Of a DNA stretch of 64,000 nucleotides, positions 21,701 to 36,863 are shown piece by piece. Position numbers and translations under genes: made by a program. The stretch spans positions 2,305,171 through 2,369,170 of the forward strand of contig NC_020168.2 in assembly GCF_000224145.3 (NCBI RefSeq), written 5' to 3'. This DNA comes from Ciona intestinalis. Its lineage: Eukaryota > Chordata > Ascidiacea > Phlebobranchia > Cionidae. Under the pieces are notes generated by a model. It saw nothing but the letters and a program-made list of their open reading frames with translations, searched no databases and had not been told where the DNA came from. Position 1 is the stretch's first letter. Every line of letters begins with the position of its first letter.

Positions 21701-24700
21701 TACATGAAAATATACTTTATTAATGAAACACAAAAACAAAAAAATCAATTCCAACATACTTGAATTTTGGCGTAAACTTCTTTGAACATATTCGGTAAAA
21801 CAGATTTTTTTTCTGTTTCTTGAATATCAGATCTAGATGGCCAAATATCGCGCAGATAAACCGATTTGCCATCTGTTCCAGTACCTGGTTACATGCATTA
21901 GATGACCGGTTACTTGATACCAATATTTATATTCTGCTGATGTTGCTACCAGGCATAATATTTACCAAGAAATTGTTTTCTGCCATAAAAGTGAATATTT
22001 TATGTCTATGCATGGCAGAAGAAACATTCATTTAAATAAAATCTGTTTTATTTTTTACATTAGAAGTTCTTGGAAACTCATTATTATGATGGAGATTTAC
22101 TAGAAAGAATTAGTACAATAAAAAGTTGTACATAAAAAATAGTTTTAGAGGTAAATTACATTAGTATAATTATGTACATTAATTTAAAAAATACATACAT
22201 ATATTCTACAAAAAAAATAATTAAACAAATTAATAACAACCATATTTTAATACTAACAATCTGTCTTAAAAATTAGAAAAAGCCAACTGCATAAAAAAAA
22301 ACTAAAAATACAGAAGAATTCCTAATATGAACAACATGAACTCACCAATTGGATCTTTTTCAAAATCAATGAGAACAGTTCCAGCCAAGGCATAAGCCAC
22401 AACAAGCATGGGTGATGCAAGATAGTTTGCACGAGTGGAAGAATGAATGCGACCTTCAAAGTTACGATTGCCCGACAGCACACCGCATGCTACTAAGTCA
22501 CCCTAAATAAAAAGATTTCTTAAAAAACAGCTTCTTGCAAATGTTTTTTGCAGTATTATAAAAGTGATTTTCAAACTATGGTTGGTAAGATTTATAAAGT
22601 AGGTGTGTGAGATAAACTGTTGAACGAAATCACTATTTATTTCCTGAGCAAATATTGGATTGCAGGATTTGCAGGTAATAACTACTAGGTATCATATATA
22701 TGCCAAATAGGGTTTAAAACATAGATGAATCAAATGACTACGAAAAGTTATTTAATATTTGACTTACATCGGCAATTGCTTTATCCACAGGTTCAGGCAG
22801 CGGGCCACTGTTTCCTATACAAGTCATACAACCATATCCAACTATGTCAAACCTGTTTAATACACAATATGTTAGATTTGTAACAGGTTCCGGTGTGCCA
22901 TTACTCAACATTGCTTCATATTTATCTTTACACTTGAGACATCACATGATAAACATGACAAGAGTTATTCCTATTAAATAGCATGTTATATGTATATGTA
23001 CAAGCATTGTCTGTTGTAGTATAACAATTAGACATGTAGCTGAACTATTACACTATTTAATTTGTTTTCTTTAAGTAAGGAACCATCCTAGTTTTTATTC
23101 CACAAATGATTTACAAAATAACATTCTTAACTTGGTGAGAAAAATAACATTCTTTTAAATATTGCAGCAAAAAAATCTCACCCAAGTTTCTCAAGAAAGG
23201 AAAGGACTCCACTATCTTTGAGGTAATATGTGACCACACCACTACCAGGAGATAAGCTGGTCTTTATATAGGATGGCACGGATAAGCCAGCTTGCACTGC
23301 ATTTCTTGCCAGCATACCTATGTGTAGAATGATTGTATTAAAATGATTTTTTTGAACTTAATAAAATCTAATGCATTATATAATGTAGAATTCATTTTAC
23401 AACCATGGTCAATCTGTGTAAAGAGTTACTGTTAAACCAATCTCAAAACAAGCTTTATACGTTTTTACAAACAACACAAAGTGTAGTTGTACAGATTCCA
23501 ACATAATATTGCGATGTAGGTTTGGAATAGAGATTACAAATTGAAAACCAGGTGTTTATATACAACAATCATATGACCTGCACCCAACATAACAGTTGGG
23601 TTGCTTGTGTTTGTGCATGAAGTGATAGCGGCAATAACAACACTTCCATGTTGGAGACTATATTCCTTTCCTTCATATGAGAAATTAACGGATGATGATA
23701 ATTTCTCATCTGGAATCCCGAACCCTTTGAAACCCACCTGTGTGTAAATACAAAGAAATACAAGTTTGTTTTTTACCTTTTTGAAAAAATTGTTTTAAAT
23801 ATAATAGCAAAGACCATTGTAATTCTGAACCATACAATCTATCTTGCTGCAAATGTGCAAAAACAAATGGTTAAGCAAACACACCGCACCGTGGCAAAGT
23901 GGTTAGCGTACCTGCCTATAACCCGGAGGTAATGGGTTCAAGGCTCGACGCTGCTACCATTGTGGATGTATGTGTCCTTGAGCAAGACACTTAACGACAA
24001 TTGCTCCAACCCAGTGGTCACTGATGGGTTGTCCAAATTATCAGCCATACATAAAATGAAAAAATCCCCCCAAAAAATAATCACCCACAAAGTAACATAC
24101 ATGGTAACTCATAAGCTGGCACGTGGTGTTAAACCCGTGTGATAACGACTCCGGCCACGCGAGGATAAAATAAGTTACATCCATTCATTAAAACAAAACC
24201 AAGTATCGAAGACTGCATATGAAACAAACATAGTCAGTCGGTAATTTTTGTGAGTAAAAACATTTTAGAATATACTTACTTTGCTAGTGAGGCACTGAGT
24301 AAAGTCAGTCTTCATATCAACGACAGCGACACGGTCGTGGGGTCGTTTTGGACCACTTAGTGAAGGAACAATACTTCCCAGATCCAACTCAGCTACCTGT
24401 GGTTGTGGGTAACGTGGGTAACACAAATTTAACTTTTTGCATTTGTTTATAACCGAAAGAACTAGTAGCGAATTGAGTGCCGTTGCTCGTTGGTAACACA
24501 CATTTGTATCATAAGTTCTAAGCTGAAACATTTATATATATATATGTAATTTCTTTATTTTTGTCTTAATACATGTCTACATAAACTTATTTTAACAATT
24601 GTAATTTCATACATAGTAAAAATTAGAAATTATAAATGAAAAAATCATGAAATATATTTGTCATTTTTTGGACAAACCTCTGAAAAATGTGGGTCTTGGT

Positions 24701-27700
24701 TTTCATTGGAATAATCTCGGAACAAACCAACTGCTTTCAAATACGTTTCTACTCGTTTAATTTTCTGTTTTTCTCGTGCTGTAAAATACAATTCATGTAA
24801 TACGATGAATGTGGAATACTTGAAGATATATTAACTATTATTTTCTCCATGTAAATAATGAATGGTGTATGGTGGTACCACAGTCAGGTTACAACTGTAA
24901 GAATTAGTTAAAATGCAATACAGTGCAGGCAAAATTAGGTACTAAACTTAAACACAAGAATACATATAGCCTTACACCTCATAGATTTACACTTAGTAAT
25001 TTACCAGTTTGAGTAAGGTAATCCAAACTCTGACTGTCGACAGGGAAGAAGCCAACAGTAGCTCCGTACTCCGGACACATATTCGATATCGTGGCTCTGT
25101 CTGCGATGGACAACGATGCAACACCTGGTCCAAAAAATTCCACAAATTTTCCAACAACACCCATTTGACGAAGGTTCTGCAGAGATAAAGAATAATTTTT
25201 GGATTTCCCACGGGAAAATGCACAGCAAGCTCCGTAATTGTAAATTAAATAACAAAATGAAAGCCTAGCATTTAACATCTATTAACTTAGCTTGCCTGTT
25301 TCAATGATAATAGCACTCAAAACAGAAAAAAAAGTTTTAGCAGTGTAGTTTACAAAGGAATTAAAACATTTTATAGTTTTTATAAAAATGCTTTGAAGAT
25401 ACCTTAGTTATAGTCAGTACAACGTCAGTGCTTGTAGCAAGAGGGTTGATAACACCCGTTAACTTGTAACCAACAACTTTGGGTAGAACCATTGAGATTG
25501 CTTGGCCTAACATTACCGCTTCCGCTTCTATACCACCAACACCTGCCACAAACTACAAGTTGAACTCTGATGAAGGAAATGAAGGGAAATTATGTGGTTT
25601 TGCTGCAAAATGGGTTGCATACAGATGTAGTTTGAAATCACAAATGTATTGCCAACACTTTTGTAATAGTTGAGGATGGTAGTAAATAGTAATATAGTAG
25701 GGTGGGGGAAGATGGGACACCTTTTTATTCTATTTTCTCGTCCCATATAGTAGTTAATGAAGATTATTTAAAAAATTATAAAACCGTATCCTCACGGTTC
25801 CCATAGGGCATAGACCGTTGTTAATTGTTTAAAACACTATCAGGATATTTAAATATTATGCGCTAAAGGTTTTCCATCTTACTCCACAGTACTATATAAA
25901 CAATGCTGCATCAAGAAATACCAACATTATAATAAAATACAATAATTTATAAAACTAATTTTGAAAACTAAATATATTAAATATAGTTTGTAGAATAAAC
26001 CTCACCCCATCCAAGCACACCAAGTCCGTTAATCATTGTGGTGTGCGAATCTGTACCCACTAAACTATCCGGATATAACCATTCATTCTCATCAAACACA
26101 ACTCTTGATAAATACTCAAGATTCACTTGATGCACAATTCCTGATCCTGGAGGAACAATCAACATGTTCTGGAACGCTCGTGCTCCCCACTAGAGGGTAG
26201 TAAAGAGTTGTTCAATTCAAATTAAAAAAAAAAAAAAATATGTAAATTTCACTTTAAAATTGTTACAGCATAATAAATATTCTTAATATACCTTTAAAAA
26301 TAAAAATCGTTCATTATTTCGTTCAAACTCTTTTTCCAAGTTCTTCTTAACAGAATCTTCACTAGGTAACAATTTTTTTTAAGAATATTATATTTATATA
26401 TATATATATATATTAAAGTTAAAAACAAAATATTTGCCCATTAATCATTTGAAAATGTGACGTGTCTGGTTTGACAGGTTAAAGCTGTGGGGTTCGTTGT
26501 AAAAATTTCATGGCTAACAAAAATATAGACACAAGGTCACACAAACCAAGATTAAATAGTTTGATTAGTGACAGGTTAAGCAAATATACCATGTACAAAG
26601 TCCAACAGATCAGTCATGTTAATTATGTTGAAATATACCCGTATTTCAACATTGAGACAGTACAACTCTTCAGGGTAACACTCTAAGTGAGACACAGCTT
26701 AGTAACTACTATGAAACAGCTTATGTTGGTTGTTGTTATAATGGTTGTTTACAAACTACCTACCTTCTGTTAAAATCAACCTGTACTGAATGATCAATGA
26801 CTAGATCGACAGGGCACACAGGGTTGATTTTTTCCGGGTTGCCTCCCAATGACTTCACAGCATCTCTCATAGCAGCGAAATCTACAACAGCTGGAACACC
26901 ACTGCAAACAATTTACACCATTTCCATTTGAACTTGCGTAAAAAAACGGGCTTTCAGGAAGAGTTGAAAATATAACCCAAATGTAACAGAAAACATACAT
27001 TACCAAATGTACAAACAGATGCATTTTAATATAGAAAATATTCAAAAGAAATAAAGAAATGAAATAAATATATGGTATAGATGATAGATCTAATCATTAT
27101 GTAATTTTCATTACCTAATCAACAAAATATCTGTTATAAAAATTGAAAAAAGTAAAAACTTGGTAAAGTAAAACTATGAAAATACTTTTAAAAATTAAAT
27201 TGTCAAATTAATCTCACGTAAAATCCTGTAGCACAACCCGCGCAGGTTTGAATCTTATTTCAACTCCTTCCTGTGATGTTTTCTTCCATTGCGCAACATT
27301 TTCAATGTCAGCTGCATTGATTTGGAAACCGTCACAGTTACGAACCACAGATTCAAGCAGTACCCTTATAGAGAAGGGAAGTTGTTCTGAACAAAAAGAA
27401 AGTTAAATATAACATTGCATGGTAAAGACTACTAAGCACGTTAAATATTTTACACACAATTTATTATTAAAAAACCCTGACCTTTTCTCTCGATTTGCTC
27501 AATGTTGTTGATAAACAAAGTATGTTTGTGTTCAAACTAATTAATTATATACAAGCAAGAGCATAAAAGTCAAGTGCAACCACACATAAAATAAATAGCC
27601 TTTGCCATAAAAATCTGGCACAGGACTCCTTGAATAAAAAGTATTATAAAATATTAGAACAGAAAACTTACCAAACTGATCTGGAGTGGTAACTTTAGTG

Positions 27701-27955
27701 ATGTCAATAAACTTGAAGTTCTTTCCATCGATGGATAATGTACTCAAGAACTGTTCTGTTGAGCTGCTGACTAAGTATATATATAATATATAACATTATA
27801 GGTTATGTTATGTACTATGTAGTTTAAGTTACAAATATGAGTTTAAACATTTCCAAATAAGACTTTATAATTCTGCTAAATTAGCCAGTAGATTGAACAT
27901 ATTGTATACACACCATACCAAGTCAGCAACACAATAAAAGATTACCTGGACCCAT
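18702..27955 (-). CDS. ACO1: Cytosolic aconitase / iron regulatory protein 1
   Basis: A complete 21-exon gene for 892 residues (human ACO1: 889). Exons: 27946-27955, 27672-27770, 27218-27386, 26764-26901, 26292-26361, 26006-26189, 25403-25542, 25005-25176, 24678-24778, 24280-24396, 23578-23737, 23182-23317, 22768-22852, 22346-22502, 21760-21884, 21244-21348, 20823-20965, 20194-20341, 19753-19875, 19255-19440, 18702-18812. The enzyme interconverts citrate and isocitrate with a [4Fe-4S] cluster; in the IRP1 family the apo form binds iron-responsive elements in mRNA. The three cluster cysteines are present: TSCTNTSN (about C441) and CMTCIGN (about C507 and C510). Other family blocks are [11 protein letters not shown]-type sequence in exon 4, [47 protein letters not shown] and [16 protein letters not shown]. 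No mitochondrial presequence is seen, which fits the cytosolic form. The first coding exon gives only Met-Gly-Pro plus one base. RNA-binding activity is inferred from the family. Confidence 0.95.
18891..19075. repeat. Short TAGGGTGGGG-family MITE in the last aconitase intron
   Basis: Starts TTGGGTGGGGCGAGATGGGA and ends CCTTTTCCCTCACCCTACA. It lies about 80 bp from the acceptor of the terminal exon. Confidence 0.75.
23880..24187 (+). mobile_element. tRNA-derived SINE, nearly full length
   Basis: A pol III A box (TGGCAAAGTGG) and B box (GGGTTCAAGGCTC) head a body with GTCCTTGAGCAAGACACTTA and GGGTTGTCCAAATTATCAG. It ends in ATAAAATAAGTTACATCCATT. This layout matches the composite tRNA-type SINEs known from Ciona. 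It lies in an aconitase intron, opposite to the gene. Confidence 0.8.
25693..25897. repeat. Short TAGGGTGGGG-family MITE in an aconitase intron
   Basis: Starts TAGGGTGGGGGAAGATGGGA and ends CCATCTTACTCCACAGTACT, with family interior. One of the best kept left ends in the window. Confidence 0.8.
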
Positions 27956-28198
27956 GAGTGATGTTTCAATCTCCAAGTCCTGTTTAATTTACTAAAAACC
28001 CTAATTCGGTAATATAATGAAACAAAAAGTCAAAAGCCTAGCCTGGTAAATTATCAAATGATCATTAAGTAAGTACGACAGTACGTGACAAGAAAGAGGA
28101 AGTGTGTTTGCAGTAGTCCCTAAAGAAATTCGATACAGCTATCAATACTACACATATAGCGCCCTAAGAGCATGATACTACGGTTTCATGACGTCGTT

Positions 28199-28262
28199 CG
28201 ACCAAGGTGATTCTAGTATATAGTGCTTAAAACTCAGTGGCCATTTTCGATACTTTTTACGT
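28199..28262 (+). mobile_element. Terminal fragment of the long-TIR transposon family
   Basis: ACCAAGGTGATTCTAGTATA here matches the terminus of the element at 12060, and GGCCATTTTCGATACTTTTT matches the following arm sequence. Only about 60 bp remain before a SINE. Confidence 0.7.
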
Positions 28263-28275
28263 CCAGGTAGCGTGG

Positions 28276-28530
28276 GTAATGAATGAATGTAACTTATTTA
28301 CTTTAGTTTAGAGCCTAGCATGTCCGGGCAACGACAGACGTTAAAACATGGGTGCTTTGTTTTGTGCTTAAAACTCAATTTGGACAAACCAATAGTGACC
28401 ATTGGGTTGGAGCGAATGTTATTAAGTGTCTTGTCCACGGACACATACGCACACAATGGTAGCAGTGACGAGCCCTGGATTCGAAACTGCTAGATTAGAG
28501 GCAGGCGCGCTTACAACTTTGCCACGGCAC
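28276..28530 (-). mobile_element. tRNA-derived SINE, minus strand
   Basis: Read on the minus strand: head with TGGCAAAGTTGTAAGC, then body words (GTGTCCGTGGACAAGACACT, AACCCAATGGTCACTA) and the tail AAGTTACATTCATTCATTAC at the low-coordinate edge. Confidence 0.7.
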
Positions 28531-28655
28531 AAGACATACACTACTTGCCATATTACCTGGTAAATAGTAAGCAAACACGAGGTGTGAAATAGAAAACCCG
28601 TCGTTTTAGACTATCCGCCACGGAGGATAAATAAGTTACATACATTTTCACTAAT
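28531..28655 (+). mobile_element. 3' end fragment of a SINE, plus strand
   Basis: GAGGATAAATAAGTTACATA is the 3' part of the same SINE type, pointing the other way from its neighbour, so the two form an inverted pair. Confidence 0.55.
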
Positions 28656-28693
28656 TCATTGAAATGGATTCCAGTCCGATACTAAACTTGTTA

Positions 28694-28876
28694 TACAGTA
28701 GGGTGGGGGGAGAGGGGACACCTTTTAACTTTACTTTCTCGTCCCATTTGGTAGTAAACAAGAAACATTCAAAGAGGTATGAAACTATTACCATCACGAC
28801 TCCGATAGACCGTTGTTAATTGTTTAAAAACGATCAGGATATTCAAAAAAGGTGTGCCATCTTCCCCATTCTACGT
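28694..28876. repeat. Short TAGGGTGGGG-family MITE
   Basis: Starts AGTAGGGTGGGGGGAGAGGG and ends GCCATCTTCCCCATTCTACG, with family interior (GACCGTTGTTAATTGTTTAA). Confidence 0.78.
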
Positions 28877-29080
28877 TTATATCTGATTCATTCACATATC
28901 TTTATTCATACCGAACAAGTGGCATATACAGCACATTGTGTAAGCTGCATACAAAGTAACGCGTAATATTGGCGTGTGAGCGCAAATTTAAATTTACAGT
29001 TATGCGTGAGCTATTCTGTACCTACTAAGTTATAACTATAAAACGTGCGAATCACAATCAAATTTGATATGATATCATTT

Positions 29081-29086
29081 TTTATT
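29081..29086 (-). terminator. Polyadenylation signal AATAAA of the LamG-like gene
   Basis: On the minus strand AATAAA lies about 50 bases after the stop codon at 29137. Confidence 0.6.
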
Positions 29087-29136
29087 TGCAGTCTAATAAT
29101 ACGATGTCATAAACAAGTTACAACGGGCGGTGTTAC

Positions 29137-30033
29137 TTAGTTGGTGTCTGCATCAATTCCCCACTTGTTGATAAAGTAGGAGTGGTGCATCTTGATCATT
29201 CGATCAGATAACTCAAGCTCACGATACATCACGAAATCACCGATTGCTCCCTTTAAAGGGACGAGACCACGAGGATCAAGATCACCGATGCTGAAGCGGA
29301 CGTCGCCTGGAGATGTTCGAGACTCGAATTTGGCCAAAAGTTTACCGTTACAATAAACGCTGCTTGCTGCTGCTCCACCTTCGACGTTCCATTGGACACT
29401 GAGCACATTCCAGACTCCGATTGCGCCGGGATTTGCTTTCTCAGGAAATGTACTGATTTGAATGTTGTTTCCAGTGGTTCCGGATACCATTAGAGCACGA
29501 GTCGGCAAAAAGCAAATAAATTTATCGAAGCCATAGTTGTCGTGGCCGAAAATACCATTTCTTACCCAGTGAGTGTTGGCATCAAAGCCATCAACGCGGA
29601 AGACGATAAATACAGTGAGCAAATCTCGCTGGCCACTTGCTGGGTTCAAGTCTAAGTTGCCGAGCAATCTTTTGTTTCCCACACCATCGAAATGCATAAA
29701 ACGGTGACCGTTTTGTCGAGTTTGAGAAGACAGCACAGGTTGAAGGGCAACGTTGGATTGCGAGGCGTGGGTCTGCGACAAACCTTGATCAATTAACTTC
29801 GAAACTTTGTAAGTGGAAGAAGAAAACACCAAATCTCTATCCAAGCCAACATCGTAAATCACAATTGCCTTTGTACGAATGTGTTCCGACACGAGAACAC
29901 TGAGCGTAAGCTGGTTATTAAGGTTGGTGAGATTGTAAGATTCAGGACTTTGACAGCTGATTGAACAACACTCTCCAACTTTCATCGAGCTCCCAAGCCC
30001 AACCAAAGCAAGAACCAACAGAGCACATATCAT
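29137..30033 (-). CDS. Intronless secreted LamG / concanavalin-like jelly-roll protein
   Basis: A single uninterrupted 298-codon frame from ATG at 30033. A signal peptide is clear (MICALLVLALVGLGSSM). A Cys-rich start (GECCSISC), an NLT glycosylation site and then a region typical of LamG/concanavalin-like jelly rolls follow: RFMHFDGVGNKRLLG, LLTVFIVFRVDG, VWNVLSVQWN, SSVYCNGKLLAKF and the terminal IGDFVMYRELELSDRMIKMH...INKWGI. That closing block is common in jelly-roll domains of bacterial, viral and marine-invertebrate secreted proteins. A TATA box lies about 100 bases upstream and a poly(A) signal 50 bases after the stop, so it looks like a live gene. It is the only single-exon gene of this length in the window. 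Ligand and role are unknown. Retrogene or horizontal gain are both possible. Confidence 0.85.
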   Translation of the reverse strand: MICALLVLALVGLGSSMKVGECCSISCQSPESYNLTNLNNQLTLSVLVSEHIRTKAIVIYDVGLDRDLVFSSSTYKVSKLIDQGLSQTHASQSNVALQPVLSSQTRQNGHRFMHFDGVGNKRLLGNLDLNPASGQRDLLTVFIVFRVDGFDANTHWVRNGIFGHDNYGFDKFICFLPTRALMVSGTTGNNIQISTFPEKANPGAIGVWNVLSVQWNVEGGAAASSVYCNGKLLAKFESRTSPGDVRFSIGDLDPRGLVPLKGAIGDFVMYRELELSDRMIKMHHSYFINKWGIDADTN

Positions 30034-30133
30034 GGTGTATCTTGTTCCTTAAGTAGTAGTTCAACACAAAATATTCTTTACTCTTCACGAGAACGGTGAA
30101 AAGAAACTGATGTCAAACCTTTGCAAATCCAGG

Positions 30134-30141
30134 CTTTTATA
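30134..30141 (-). promoter_or_regulatory. TATA box of the LamG-like gene
   Basis: TATAAAAG on the minus strand, 101 bases upstream of the ATG. It predicts transcription start near 30,105 and a leader of about 70 bases. Confidence 0.7.
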
Positions 30142-31208
30142 CTTTTCAACAGCACATAATCTTCTATAAATAAACACAAGTCGTGTTGCTGCGCCGGTTA
30201 CGCAATTGAATTGAAAGCACCAGCGGCGGAAAAGTCCCTCTTGACATTATTGCAACGCAAGAACTGATTCTTACGCAGTTGTTTACAAGACCCCCTTACC
30301 GATATAATTTTATTTTATACTTGCACGCGTACATTTAACCATTCACAATAGTAATTTAGTACAAGTGTATACTGTTGTAAACATATGCCTCGTCCGTAGT
30401 CCTAATTATCATCAATTAAATAGTGAATGTGAATTAAAGTTAAAGATATTATAGGGTAAGATAATACATGTCTGATTCTCTTTTATCGATTTTGTTGAAA
30501 AACAAAATAAATTGTTACTGACCTATGTAGCTATACATCAAATGGTATCCACAAAGTTTTATTTAAATAATAATTTACTGTTTAAGTAGCTCTGATAAAG
30601 TTTCATACGTGTGAACCCGTAAGGTTCGCGTGATGTATAAACAAATAAGACACCGTGTTTTGTCATTAAGCCCCCGACGCAAATATATAGGTGTTATTCA
30701 TTTATTCATTGTGTTTGCGCCAGGATGGCGTCAGTCTTGCGTATAGAAATAAGAAGCAAATGTTATACAAAGGTCTTGCACTTGCTAAAACTGCGTCACA
30801 GGAAAAGATATAGACGATAATTCTTGGGACTTTTGCAACGATTTCGAAGGAAAGCGTAGGCGGAAACAGCACGAGTTAAAAACGCTTGGGGTAACAGTCG
30901 CTGCAAGACTAGATTCGTTCGTGCGTTTTAATATACTATAATGCTTCCTGTTTACCACTTGACATTTAACTGTTTTATTATGCATTTTTTTATTTGCGTC
31001 GTCTCACACACGTGTTCGATTAACAATAGGATTCCCTTCGTAAAATACCGCAATGTTAAAATTGTGCGCCCAGTATGAACGAATAAATATTTTACTCTTA
31101 TTCGACAATTGTTTCATCAACTTGTGTATGTTTACGTTTCTTGCCCCTACACGCGAGGATACGATAATCATGGTTGAATGAATGAAAACTTACTTTATCC
31201 TAGCGTGG

Positions 31209-31534
31209 CCGATGCCGTAATATATATTCGTTCCGATTGATATACTTGTACCGGGCGCTATTGCGCATGAGCCGAGACGATACCGCGCATGCGTAGTAGC
31301 TCGCATAAACTTTTCTAGGCTACAAATAACATACCAACTCAGTTCTGGTGGCTTTAAATCAAAAACTAAAAACAGCATGTCTGGAACGTTTTCAATGGAG
31401 GTTCGTAATAAATTTGGACCGGGTGGTCATTGTATTTCTTCCGAGCTATTGCGCATACGCAGTAGCGTCTCGGCGCATGCGCAGTAGCGCCCGGTACAAA
31501 TATATCAACCGGAACGAATATATTACGACACCGG
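31209..31534. repeat. Foldback (palindromic) repeat
   Basis: A left arm of about 100 bp beginning CCGATGCCGTAATATATATT is repeated inverted at 31441-31534, around a 130-bp spacer. Both arms carry GCGCATGCG-like words and ACCGGGCGCTA. No clear target duplication was found. It is probably a non-autonomous DNA element. Confidence 0.7.
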
Positions 31535-32328
31535 AAAACGACAGATCGTCAAACACGGGTGTTCTACTTCATCCACCTCGTGCCAGCTTACGAGCTACCA
31601 TAAGTATGTTATACATTGTAGGTGATTATTTTTTGGGATTTTTTCATTTTTTTGCGAATGATGATAATGATTCGCGAGATTAACTTTATTTTGAATGAAA
31701 TACTCAAATACCTGAAAAAGATATTTCGGTTGAATTTGTGTTTTTAACTCGCATTGATTTTGTAATTAGCATTTGTTTAAAAAGGGCATACACACGGAAA
31801 AAATGAAACAATCTGTATAAACAGAGATGCTCAAAAATCTCATAAAAAAGCGGTCAAAGTTGAGTAATGGTTTTTCTAATGAGAAATGCCATTGTCGCAC
31901 AGACGTTATTTTTACTCCAGCGGTTAAATTTGTAGTTTTCTTTTCGTTTTTGGAAACTTTGGTGGTACATTTAGATTACATACGAGCATTTCTATTAACA
32001 TACAACTGTATATTTTTCATTGGTATGTATTTCATTGGTATAAGTTTTTGCAGCAAACATATGGATCCTGATATCAGCTTAAGTATGTGGTTAAGTCTAA
32101 CGGCTTAATAAAACCCAACAGCGATAGCTTCAGCAACCTATAGGTAATAACATCATACACAATCACGATATTTCCAATCTTTGTATTTTATGTTTTCAAA
32201 CGAAAAACATCATGAACTTCATATAATAAACATAATCTGAACATAAATCTGGATTGCCTTTGGTAGATTAGTAAGGTTCGCCGTAGGCAGGTTACTAAAT
32301 TAAACAAACAGGATTTGGAAGACCTGGA

Positions 32329-35263
<2,935 letters not shown>

Positions 35264-36210
35264 GACTATTCAAACTTTATAAATCTAAGTGGATTTCTAA
35301 AATTAACTCAGCAACCAAAAAATCAGAAATGAAATAGGAAAGAATTGTAATACAACTTTTTGATGTGCTGGTCCTTTAGAAGGGGAATAACCTTGAATAT
35401 GACAAGTCCCCAAACTTTTAATTAACACAACTAGACGTTTAGTTGAAAACCATAGGTTTTAATCGTTTTGATTCAACCAACGCTTAAGCATAACGCATAA
35501 GAGAGTTAAGTTTTGTAGTTTAGTAAAGTTAGGTATTAAAATTCGGCGTTAAACGACTACATCGAAATTAACCAACTATGAAGGGTCGGCTTTGACGTCA
35601 CCATGCAACACGGCATGTTGAAACTTGCCGTTTCATTATAATAACGTTATAACAATTATTTATAAACACTAGCTAACATCACACGCCAAAATTGTAATAT
35701 TTTAACAATATCTTTGTGTCACAAATATAGCGGCATTTAATAATAAACGACATTTAAATTTAACAAAAGATCAAAACTTTAATGAATAAGCACGTATGAA
35801 ACTTATTAGCATAAGGTTAAATCACCTTTATTACTGTAACGGTCGACTATGCTCGATCAAAACAAACCAGAAGTACCCAACAAAGCGGGTTTCAGTCGCC
35901 ACTGGTGACTGTGGAGCGGTAGGTGGAATGCATTTATACATTTTTTATAACTCATGAAGACTTACGATGTATGAGGATTGAGTGGTCGGTAAAGAACACC
36001 TGTAATTATGCTTTGTACAACTCCTGCATGTGTTTATTGTAAACTTAAACCAGTTATCCTCGTCGTCGCCAAAAAAACGTTTGTTTTGAGGAATTTGGAC
36101 AAACTATAATCACGCGAAAGTTAGATAATGGGCAACTTCGGTTCCATCTATATCAATAAACGTTAATTACGCGGTAATTCTGCAATAATGTTAGAGTGTT
36201 AATTTAATTT

Positions 36211-36370
36211 ATAGTAGGGTGGGAAAAAATGGGACTGTTTGTTCTTTTTTTGTTCTAAAAAATTATAAAACCGCATACTCACAACTCCAATAAATCGATG
36301 TTAATAAACATGATTACGATATATGGATATTATGTGCTAAAGATGTCCCATCTTACTCCACGGTACTATA
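36211..36370. repeat. Short TAGGGTGGGG-family MITE
   Basis: Starts TAGTAGGGTGGGAAAAAATG and ends CCCATCTTACTCCACGGTAC. Slightly shortened. Confidence 0.72.
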
Positions 36371-36530
36371 TATATTAAATTTAGGTAAAAATTATGCTTC
36401 ATTTAATACTAACAGTGTACGATATAAGTGAATGCTTTTGTTGCGTCCCTGCATGAATGTTATTAGATTCTTGCCGACGCTTCATCGTTGTTAACCTTTT
36501 TCATTCGATTAAAAAGTGAAGGAAAATTAT

Positions 36531-36706
36531 ACAGTGGGGTGGGAATAGATGGAACATTTTTTTATTCTATGTTTTTATTCCATTTAGTAGTAAACAAAAA
36601 CAGTCAAAAAATTATAAAACTGTCTCCTCACGACTCGTGTTAATCGTTTAAAATACATCAGGATATTATGTGCTAAAGGTATCCCATCTTCCCCCACAGT
36701 AGTATA
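36531..36706. repeat. Short TAGGGTGGGG-family MITE
   Basis: Starts CAGTGGGGTGGGAATAGATG and ends CCCATCTTCCCCCACAGTAG. It lies about 150 bp before the TATA box of the peptide gene. Confidence 0.72.
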
Positions 36707-36857
36707 TGCAAATTAGGCGTTGTTATACGCGAATATTGATACCGGTTTGCTCATGTTTAATTTAGAATACTGCATCGGATTACACCAAGAGTTTAATGCT
36801 TTAACTAAGACACATTATCGCATTTGACAGTCGTTAACTAGTCGCTAATTGTTCGAT

Positions 36858-36863
36858 TATAAA
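36858..36863 (+). promoter_or_regulatory. Candidate TATA box of the small secreted peptide gene
   Basis: TATAAA at the expected distance before a 5' untranslated exon that seems to end at 37076 (donor GTAAGG). A 56-bp intron then ends in TTTTGCAG directly before the ATG. Confidence 0.5.

Larger units (their letters stand above)
27956..29136. other. Intergenic region with transposon end, SINE pair and MITE
   Basis: It holds the 5' side of aconitase, a 60-bp fragment of the exon-9 transposon family (28199), oppositely oriented SINE pieces (28276-28655) and a MITE (28694-28876). No exon was seen. Confidence 0.6.
30034..32328. other. Intergenic region between the LamG-like and thiolase genes
   Basis: It holds the LamG-like promoter and a palindromic foldback element (31209-31534). 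No exon was recognised, although AT-rich reading frames up to about 110 codons occur by chance. Confidence 0.6.

Noticed and set aside
31348-31683. 111-codon frame on the plus strand
   Set aside because: It runs through the foldback repeat arm, so it is repeat-derived and not a gene.
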